Shown here: positions 7,301 to 11,035 of the stretch, piece by piece | How positions within the stretch are numbered: the first letter of the stretch is position 1 | How the letters are laid out: each line of letters opens with the position of its first letter | Assembly (NCBI GenBank): GCA_946534455.1 | Contig: CAMNCR010000078.1 | Coordinates: 1 to 11,035 of the forward strand | Length of the DNA stretch: 11,035 nucleotides | Reading direction: 5' to 3' | Source: an uncultured Clostridia bacterium | GTDB lineage: Bacteria; Bacillota; Clostridia; Christensenellales; Aristaeellaceae | The notes under the pieces: model-generated | What the model saw: only the letters and a program-made list of their open reading frames with translations | The model's database searches: none | Told to the model about the DNA's origin: nothing | Translations under genes and position numbers: made by a program

Positions 7301-8138
7301 CATGGAAAGCGTCCTGTTCTCGAATCCCTATTATATCGGCGGCACGATGATGGCGGTGCTGAAGGCGGAAGAGCCGGCGGCCGCCGGGACGACGGCCGGC
7401 GAGGAGGACCGGGCGGAGGCCTCCGAAAGCGGCATCGTCTCCAGCTTCAACAAGACCTTCCTGCGGGAAAACCGCTGGCAGCTGTTCCTGGAGGGCGTCG
7501 GCAACACGATGCTCATTACCCTCCTGGCCATCCTCTTCGGCACGCTCCTGGGCTTCCTGGTGTTCATGCTCTGCCGGAACGGCAATGTCGTCGCCAACGG
7601 CGTCAGCCGCTTCTGCATCTGGCTGGTGCAGGGCACGCCCATGGTGGTGCTGCTGATGATCCTGTACTACATCATCTTCGGCAGCGTGGCGATCAGCGGA
7701 ATCGCGGTGGCGGTGATCGGCTTCACGCTCACCTTCGGCGCGTCGGTCTTCGGCCTCCTCAAAATGGGCGTGGGCATGATCGACCGGGGTCAGTATGAAG
7801 CGGCGTATGCCCTGGGCCATTCCAACCGCCGCACCTTCTTCCGCATCATCCTGCCGCAGGCCATTCCGCACGTGCTGCCGGCCTATCAGGGGGAGATCGT
7901 GAGCCTCATCAAGGCCACGGCCATCGTGGGCTACATCGCCGTGCAGGATCTGACCAAGATGGGGGATATCGTCCGCAGCCGGACCTATGAAGCCTTCTTC
8001 CCCCTGATCGCGGTGACCGTGATCTATTTCGTGCTGGAGGGACTTTTCAGCTTCGCCGTCAGCCGCATCCGCATCCGCATCGATCCGAAGCGGCGCAGGC
8101 GCGAGCGCATCCTGAAGGGGGTGAATCTCCATGATTAA
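4356..8138 (+). CDS. Amino-acid ABC transporter: four SBP_bac_3 equivalents fused to a GlnP/HisM-type permease
   Basis: Predicted membrane protein of the polar amino-acid uptake family, with binding domains and permease in one 1260-residue chain. A signal sequence (1-24; ACA before D25 fits signal peptidase I, while C23 sits in a poor lipobox) is followed by solute-binding half-modules in the order C, N, C, N, C, N, C, N: about 29-155, 169-263, 283-402, 419-512, 529-648, 667-760, 773-892 and 910-1003. An Ala/Glu linker (1003-1026) leads to the permease (about 1027-1245) with roughly five membrane helices and an EAA loop (EAAYALGHSNRR at 1148-1159, ILPQAIPHVLP at 1165-1175). The start is a GTG at 4356 after GAGAGGAA. 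TAA overlaps the ATPase ATG by 8 bp, indicating one operon. A fused arrangement is known from GlnP, usually with one or two binding domains; this array is longer and out of phase. Substrate is probably amino acids; which ones is not readable. Confidence 0.93.
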   Translation: MKKKIRWMLAALLCAVLLLSGACADGDIDSLAELNEPGRIVGVSQGSAAELTVRNELPLAGRAYFTDNQTAYLAVAQGKIDAFVFDWNQMRIAMEQGVSGVHLLEETMGETVQIGVGISPVSAIPELETKINQFIREQRKNGRLDEMFRRWVMDGEDDMPDIELPGEPKLHLTVGTTGNVMPYSYYKGTELTGYDIELAYRFAAWLGADVEFKVYDFGAIVPAAVTGDVDCIMSNLNMTPERREALPFSEALYEEHLGVMVRGEAPEAPAEAAGEGEAVPEWAGYNGKRLGVLTGPLMEDIAHTYFPDSEYMLFNSYPDCIAALLAGRIDAYLGDELGLITVHAEQPQIDYIRDRITFQEQSFAFRKGDARSAALCRQLNAFLAVSRADGTLQEMLDIWLGVDESRKTVDMSDLTGENGTIRVVTTSTDMPFSYMKDGKNVGYDIDLVVRFCRAAGYQLELGDVDFAARIPAIQSGKYDFTTDMNVTPEREEQVLFSDPTSTGGVVLAVLRDAQAAPATEKPDAPADSFAQMSGKRIGVQVGTTSGEQVQANIPDAKLLYYNNQTDLLTALRAGKIDAWGSDETVPKFLMKENDDLMLLDGYLDTFDLAAMFPKTDMGQTLRDQYSAFVEGLWADGTMAALDDIWFGTDEEKRTVMDYENLPAPNGTLRMALDTSILPFAYVKDNRVVGYDVDLAARFCEAYGYGLKVMPMDFGGVIGALQSGKADLAACGITITEERKESVLFSSPTYHTGAVLTVLKKGDGAAAGQAITSMEQMNGKRIGVQTGTTFDDIVLQSLPEAKISYFNTYPDMAAALEANKIDGFPGDGPVLQMMAAENRRLALLPETLDDFEFAFVLPKTEAGELLKGELDRWLSMMTDSGELETLTQKWTTGPEAEKTVPDYAAFPATRGILHLATEGQYPPMNYYRDGALVGLEIDLAARFCKDYGYGLEVSGMNFDAILPAVQAGKVELGAAGISVTPERMESVLFSNPYYIGGTMMAVLKAEEPAAAGTTAGEEDRAEASESGIVSSFNKTFLRENRWQLFLEGVGNTMLITLLAILFGTLLGFLVFMLCRNGNVVANGVSRFCIWLVQGTPMVVLLMILYYIIFGSVAISGIAVAVIGFTLTFGASVFGLLKMGVGMIDRGQYEAAYALGHSNRRTFFRIILPQAIPHVLPAYQGEIVSLIKATAIVGYIAVQDLTKMGDIVRSRTYEAFFPLIAVTVIYFVLEGLFSFAVSRIRIRIDPKRRRRERILKGVNLHD
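4440..7364 (+). repeat. Tandem array of SBP_bac_3 half-modules within the transporter gene
   Basis: Four second-half modules (C: nt 4440-4820, 5202-5561, 5940-6299, 6672-7031) alternate with four first-half modules (N: 4860-5144, 5610-5891, 6354-6635, 7083-7364). N modules share a 'GYDIDL' motif and a 'TPER...VLFS' motif. C modules share 'GKRIGVQxGT', 'A.KID', and an ending like 'DIWFG'. The copies have diverged at the protein level, but short DNA identities persist, for example GGCAAGCGCATCGGCGT near 5956 and again near 6688. The array looks like an old tandem duplication rather than a recent one. Confidence 0.88.
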
Positions 8139-9219
8139 GATTGAGCATCTGAAAAAGGAATATCCGAACGCGACGCCGCTGAAGGATGTGAACGTCGAGA
8201 TTCACGACGGGGACGTCATCTCGGTGATCGGGCCCTCCGGAACCGGCAAGAGCACCCTTCTGCGCTGCATCAACCGGCTGGAAACCCCGACCGACGGGCA
8301 TATCTGGCTGGACGACGTGGAAATCACGGATCCGAAATGCGATCTCTGCAAGGTCCGGATGCGCATGGGCATGGTGTTCCAGAGCTTCAACCTCTTCGGC
8401 CATCTGACGGTGATCGAAAACATCATGCTCTCCCCCATGGACCTGCTGGGAAAGAGCCGGCAGGAGGCCTATGACGAGGGCATGCGGCTCCTGCGCACGG
8501 TGGGCCTGGCGGAGAAGGCGCTGAACTATCCGGACGAGCTGTCCGGCGGGCAGAAGCAGCGGATCGCCATCGCCCGCACCCTGGCCATGGATCCGGAAAT
8601 CATCCTGCTGGATGAGCCCACCAGCGCGCTGGACCCCACCATGGTGGGCGAGGTGCAGGCGGTGATCCGGGAGCTGGCCAAGACCGGCAAAACCCTGATG
8701 ATCGTGACCCATGAGATGAATTTTGCCCGGGCCATCTGCAACCGGGTCTTCTACATGGATGAGGGCGGCATCTACGAGGACGGCACGCCGGAGCAGATTT
8801 TCGATCATCCCCGGCGGGAAAACACCCGCCGCTTCATCCGGAAGCTGAAGGTGCTGGAGCTGAAGATCGAGAGCCGGGATTACGATTTCCTGGGCATGGC
8901 GGGCGAGATTCAGACCTACTGCAGCCGGAACCAGATTGCGCCCAGAACGGCCGGCCGCATTCAGCTGGCCTTTGAGGAAACCGTGGAGCGGGTGCTGCTG
9001 CCGTCGCTGAAGGATCCGCGCATCCAGGCGGTGGCGGAGTATTCGGAGGAAACGGGGGCCGCGGTCTGGGACATTCGCTACGGCGGTCCGCGCTTCGATC
9101 CCCAGGGCACGGGGGACGAGCTGGCGCAGGCGGTGCTCCGCGGGATCACCGGGGAAATCCGCTATCAGTGGAACGAGGGCCAGGAGCTGCCCAATCAGCT
9201 GACCCTGCGCCTTTCCTGA
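8131..9219 (+). CDS. Amino-acid ABC transporter ATPase (GlnQ/HisP-like) with a C-terminal degenerate GHKL-like domain
   Basis: Cytoplasmic ATPase that should power the fused binding-permease protein encoded just upstream. Residues 1-240 form a complete PAAT-family nucleotide-binding domain: Walker A GPSGTGKS at 34-41, Q-loop Gln84, signature LSGGQ at 137-141, Walker B IILLDEP at 157-163 with catalytic Glu162, and switch His194. GlnQ-type proteins are usually about 240-250 residues; this one has 362. Residues about 248-362 resemble RsbW-type histidine-kinase-like ATPase folds: a helix like an N-box (LAFEETVERVL, 279-289), a 'GGPRFDP' loop (318-324) where such domains have DxGxxFDP, and a closing N-x-L-x-L strand (355-361). 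The usual N-box Asn and the Asp of the G1 box appear replaced, so this part may not bind ATP. The ATG at 8131 has AAGGGGG upstream and overlaps the permease stop, suggesting translational coupling. The ATPase call is firm; the extension call is moderate. Confidence 0.95.
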   Translation: MIKIEHLKKEYPNATPLKDVNVEIHDGDVISVIGPSGTGKSTLLRCINRLETPTDGHIWLDDVEITDPKCDLCKVRMRMGMVFQSFNLFGHLTVIENIMLSPMDLLGKSRQEAYDEGMRLLRTVGLAEKALNYPDELSGGQKQRIAIARTLAMDPEIILLDEPTSALDPTMVGEVQAVIRELAKTGKTLMIVTHEMNFARAICNRVFYMDEGGIYEDGTPEQIFDHPRRENTRRFIRKLKVLELKIESRDYDFLGMAGEIQTYCSRNQIAPRTAGRIQLAFEETVERVLLPSLKDPRIQAVAEYSEETGAAVWDIRYGGPRFDPQGTGDELAQAVLRGITGEIRYQWNEGQELPNQLTLRLS

Positions 9220-9240
9220 CGGAGCAGGGACGCCTGAGGC

Positions 9241-9272
9241 GGGCGGCCGCTCCCCTGCGGGAGAGGCGGCCC
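9241..9272 (+). other. Stable hairpin between the ATPase gene and zapA
   Basis: Two 14-nt arms (9241-9254 and 9259-9272) pair at 12 of 14 positions around a CTGC loop. No T-run follows, and the zapA Shine-Dalgarno site (GAGAGAGGA) begins within a few bases. It is therefore more likely a processing or stability element, or a partial block to read-through, than a normal intrinsic terminator. Confidence 0.6.
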
Positions 9273-9289
9273 GGGAGAGAGGAAGCAAC

Positions 9290-9625
9290 GTGGAGAAGAG
9301 AAGCGTAACGATGGTGATCGGCGGGCAGCCGTGCCGGTTTGTTTCCGACGATTCGGAGGAGTATCTTTCCGCGCTGGAGCAGCGGGCCAATGAGACCCTG
9401 CGCCGGACGGAGGCCTGTTCAGGCGCGTCCGGCTGGAGCCACGCCATGCTGTCCGTCCTCTCCCTGACGGATGAGCTGCTGCGGGCGGAGGAGCGGATTC
9501 AGGCGCTCAGCGCGCCGCGGAAGCCGGAGGGCAGCCGGGAGCTCCCCGCCCGGAAGGCGTCCGGAAGGGACGGAGACGGGGAACGGGGACAGATCTCCGT
9601 GTGGGATCTTCTGGATCAGGACTGA
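9290..9625 (+). CDS. zapA: ZapA-like cell-division protein
   Basis: Small cytosolic protein of the ZapA family, which binds FtsZ and promotes bundling of protofilaments in the Z ring. The 111 residues show a typical ZapA globular N-terminus: SVTMVIGGQPCRFVSDDSEEYL at 5-26 gives the beta-hairpin and first helix, and LSLTDELLRAEERIQAL at 57-73 the conserved start of the long helix. The dimerising coiled coil seems short; it passes into a charged, Gly/Pro-rich stretch (74-100) and a distinct tail, QISVWDLLDQD, at the C-terminus. The start is a GTG at 9290 with GAGAGAGGA upstream. It lies 70 bp after the ATPase gene in the same direction, behind a hairpin without a T-run, and may share that transcript or have a promoter I cannot see. 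Low sequence conservation in this family makes the call good but not certain. Confidence 0.8.
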   Translation: MEKRSVTMVIGGQPCRFVSDDSEEYLSALEQRANETLRRTEACSGASGWSHAMLSVLSLTDELLRAEERIQALSAPRKPEGSRELPARKASGRDGDGERGQISVWDLLDQD

Positions 9626-9635
9626 TCCGCGGACA

Positions 9636-9683
9636 TACAAAAAGGACGGCCAGGCTCATGCGAGCCTGGCCGTCCGGCGTTTT
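9636..9683. terminator. Bidirectional terminator between convergent genes
   Basis: A perfect 14-bp stem (9644-9657 with 9662-9675) with an ATGC loop lies between the zapA stop and the stop of the convergent gene. Read on the minus strand it is followed at once by TTTTTG (from CAAAAA at 9638-9643), giving a strong terminator for the cell-wall-binding gene. Read on the plus strand only GTTTTG (9679-9684) follows after a few bases, so termination of zapA is probably weaker. Confidence 0.92.
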
Positions 9684-9687
9684 GGGG

Positions 9688-10719
9688 TTACTGAATCAGC
9701 GCGCCGCTGGGACCGAAGGTATAGGTCACGCCGCCGATGGTGGCGGAGCCGCCAGACATCATGATGCCGTTTTCGCCCAGGTAGTACCAGGCGCCGCCGT
9801 CCTTCAGCCAGCGGGAGAAGTAAATGCCGTCCGCCGCGGAGTAGTAGTAGTCTCCGGTGACGGGATGCCGCCACCAGCCCCGGGCGATCTTTCCGCTGGC
9901 GTCAAAGGCGTACACCTCGCGGTCGATTTCCCACAGCGCGTTGGCGACCATTTTGCCGTCGGCGGGGTTCAGATAGTACCAGCTTCCGCCGTCCTTCAGC
10001 CAGCCGACCTGCATCACGCCGTCGGCGCTGAAGAAGCGCCAGTCCGGCCCCTGGCTGCCGGTGGCCAGGCGCACGTCCTGCCAGCCGGTGGCGATGGTGC
10101 CGTCGCCCTTCATGAAATACTTCCGGGTGCCGCCCGCGCCGGAGGCCCACTGGTTGGCGTACATGGCGCCGTTTTCCGCAAAGAAGTACCATTCCTTCCC
10201 GATCTTGGTCCAGCCGGTGGCCAGGGTGCTGTTGCCATTGGCGTAAACCCAGGCGGGATTCGCGTCGTCGATCCAGGGCTGATACCAGCCGCCGGTCAGC
10301 AGCTCATAGTTGCGGAAGGCATACTGCTGCCCGTCGATGCGGAAGGTGCCGTGGCGGTAGAAGTAGATCAGCCCCCGGGGGTCGACGGTGGCGTAGTAGG
10401 TCTTGCCGCCGCGGACGATCCAGCCGGGCGTGGCGGTGGACACCCCGGTCCAGGCGCCGTTCTGGCCGAACAGATAGGCCGTGCCGTTCTGGGTCACGGC
10501 CACGTTGTGGGCCATGACGCCGTTGGTGTTGAAGTAGTACCAGGCGCCGTCCACATAGTACATGCCGTTTTTCAGCAGGTTGCCGGCGGCGTCGTAGTAA
10601 TACCAGTCGGTGCCGTTCTGAATCCAGGCGTTCCGCGCCAGCCGGGCGGCGGAGGCGGGAACGGCCAGCGCTGTCAGCAGCAGGGTCAGCGCCAGCAGGA
10701 AGGAAAGAAGCTTTTTCAT
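9688..10719 (-). CDS. Secreted cell-wall-binding repeat protein
   Basis: Exported surface protein of 343 residues. A clear signal peptide (1-24: KK, a Leu/Ala-rich core, then PASA before the cut) leads into nothing but aromatic repeats of about 20 residues of the choline/cell-wall-binding type (CW_binding_1-like), each built on a W-x-x-x-G-x-x-W-Y-Y...G-x-M pattern. I count about 14 from residue 30 to the C-terminus, for example WLKDGGSWYYL (240-250) and WLKDGGAWYYL (304-314). In known proteins such repeats bind teichoic-acid choline or other wall polymers and anchor an enzyme or toxin domain. Here no catalytic, SLH or sortase domain is visible, so the role could be adhesion or wall structure. 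The ATG at 10719 follows AAAGGAT on the minus strand. The gene is convergent with zapA and shares its terminator; it may follow the right-edge gene in the same transcript. Repeat family is firm, ligand and role unknown. Confidence 0.9.
   Translation of the reverse strand: MKKLLSFLLALTLLLTALAVPASAARLARNAWIQNGTDWYYYDAAGNLLKNGMYYVDGAWYYFNTNGVMAHNVAVTQNGTAYLFGQNGAWTGVSTATPGWIVRGGKTYYATVDPRGLIYFYRHGTFRIDGQQYAFRNYELLTGGWYQPWIDDANPAWVYANGNSTLATGWTKIGKEWYFFAENGAMYANQWASGAGGTRKYFMKGDGTIATGWQDVRLATGSQGPDWRFFSADGVMQVGWLKDGGSWYYLNPADGKMVANALWEIDREVYAFDASGKIARGWWRHPVTGDYYYSAADGIYFSRWLKDGGAWYYLGENGIMMSGGSATIGGVTYTFGPSGALIQ
9691..10632 (-). repeat. About 14 degenerate cell-wall-binding repeats
   Basis: Successive units of roughly 19-27 residues fill the mature protein. 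The units near nt 10001, 9809 and 10545 keep a WYY core preceded by DG or G. Several units are longer, with insertions, for example the one rich in Asp/Asn at residues 144-169. The copies are diverged at DNA level, apart from near-identical stretches coding the two WLKDGG units (around 9780-9810 and 9970-10010). Confidence 0.8.
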
Positions 10720-10803
10720 GGGGACACATCCTTTCGAGTCATAATCATCAGGGATCGATATTCAGGCGCTTCGGGCCGCGCCGCGGCCGAAGGGCGCGAT
10801 GAA
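10720..10803 (-). other. Short gap upstream of the cell-wall-binding gene with a GC-rich hairpin
   Basis: This 84-bp gap holds a hairpin of 10 pairs with a 1-nt bulge (10769-10779 with 10783-10792, loop GCC). No T-run follows on the minus strand, so it is a doubtful terminator for the right-edge gene. A weak TATGAC-like -10 box near 10738-10743 has only a poor -35 partner. Whether the cell-wall-binding gene has its own promoter or is read through from the right is open. Confidence 0.4.
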
Positions 10804-11035
10804 TCAGGGGGTTTGCTGGCCGCCGCTCAGGAGCAGCAGCAGCGGGGAGCCCTCCGCGGCGTCCGTCGCTTCCGGAGCCGGCCAGATCAGGATTCCCGCG
10901 GGGCGGCGAAGGACGCCCGGCTGCGGCTGGAGCCGGATCCGGCGATAGGGAAAGCGGGCGGAGAAGGCGGGAAAGCGGCGCTGATCCCACTGGGCCACGG
11001 GCGTGGCGCCGGGATCCGGCGCTTCGGGGTCGGGC
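10804..11035 (-). CDS. C-terminal end of an unrecognised protein (start lies off the right edge)
   Basis: An open frame enters from the right edge and runs 76 codons to a TGA at 10804-10806. I do not recognise the family. The visible part is rich in Pro, Arg and Ala, has a hydrophobic stretch (ILIWPAP) in the middle and LLLLLSGGQQTP at the end. Its third codon positions are strongly G/C, as in the confirmed genes here, and it is collinear with the following cell-wall-binding gene, 84 bp away. Those points favour it over a competing 80-codon frame (10748-10990) on the same strand. The polypeptide could be an internal low-complexity tail of a larger enzyme or membrane protein; no function is proposed. 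Confidence 0.5.
   Translation of the reverse strand, partial: PDPEAPDPGATPVAQWDQRRFPAFSARFPYRRIRLQPQPGVLRRPAGILIWPAPEATDAAEGSPLLLLLSGGQQTP

Noticed and set aside
8063..8080. Three tandem copies of CCGCAT near the end of the permease-coding part.
   Set aside because: They code a basic Arg-Ile repeat in the cytoplasmic tail after the last membrane helix. Three copies in frame are unremarkable and there is no sign of slippage disrupting the gene.
3996..8132. A 1378-codon open frame on the minus strand opposite the transporter gene.
   Set aside because: Its translation is rich in His, Arg, Ala and Gly with no domain, as expected for the antisense of GC-rich codons, and it covers strong plus-strand motifs. 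It is a shadow frame.
8059..9447. A 462-codon minus-strand frame opposite the ATPase gene.
   Set aside because: It is antisense to a complete ABC ATPase with all motifs, and has no recognisable domain of its own.
10748..10990. An 80-codon minus-strand frame rich in Pro and Arg.
   Set aside because: It overlaps in another frame the open frame that enters from the right edge, has less gene-like composition, and shows no convincing ribosome-binding site.

Overview
The window is GC-rich DNA that most likely comes from a member of the Clostridia (Bacillota), perhaps a gut or rumen lineage. The signs are a membrane-anchored RNase Y, sigma-A-type TTGACA/TATGAT promoters, purine-rich Shine-Dalgarno sites, a glutamine-type ABC transporter whose binding domains are fused to the permease, and a secreted protein made of Gram-positive cell-wall-binding repeats. 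This placement is inference from gene content; no marker gene here fixes the taxon. I see no insertion sequence, phage gene, CRISPR array, tRNA or rRNA.

Layout. Positions 1-695 (minus) hold the N-terminal half of an aspartate kinase that runs off the left edge. It is divergent from asnS (879-2258, plus), and the gap holds a promoter for each direction. A strong hairpin ends asnS. A consensus promoter then starts a leader of about 247 nt that contains a terminator-like hairpin, followed by rny (2614-4176), which closes with a perfect intrinsic terminator. Next come a very large fused amino-acid transporter gene (4356-8138) and its ATPase gene (8131-9219), overlapping by 8 bp. A zapA-like cell-division gene follows (9290-9625) after a hairpin lacking a T-tract. 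A bidirectional terminator separates it from a convergent gene (9688-10719, minus) for a secreted protein of about 14 cell-wall-binding repeats. The right edge holds the C-terminal 76 codons of an unrecognised minus-strand gene.

The centre of interest is the transporter pair. The 1260-residue protein carries four copies' worth of type II solute-binding (SBP_bac_3) sequence ahead of one GlnP/HisM-type permease domain, but the array is out of phase. It begins with a second-half module straight after the signal peptide and ends with a first-half module before the permease. Flexible Ala/Pro/Glu linkers fall inside the canonical fold, while the segments between canonical domains are conserved. This fits four circularly permuted binding domains. 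The partner ATPase has a C-terminal extension of about 115 residues resembling a degenerate GHKL (RsbW-like) domain. If the permease homodimerises, as in GlnPQ, one transporter would carry eight binding units and two such extensions. The second point of interest is the long, structured leader of rny.

The rest are housekeeping functions: aspartate-family amino-acid synthesis, tRNA-Asn charging, mRNA turnover and Z-ring assembly. They have no obvious pathway link to the transporter beyond general amino-acid metabolism.
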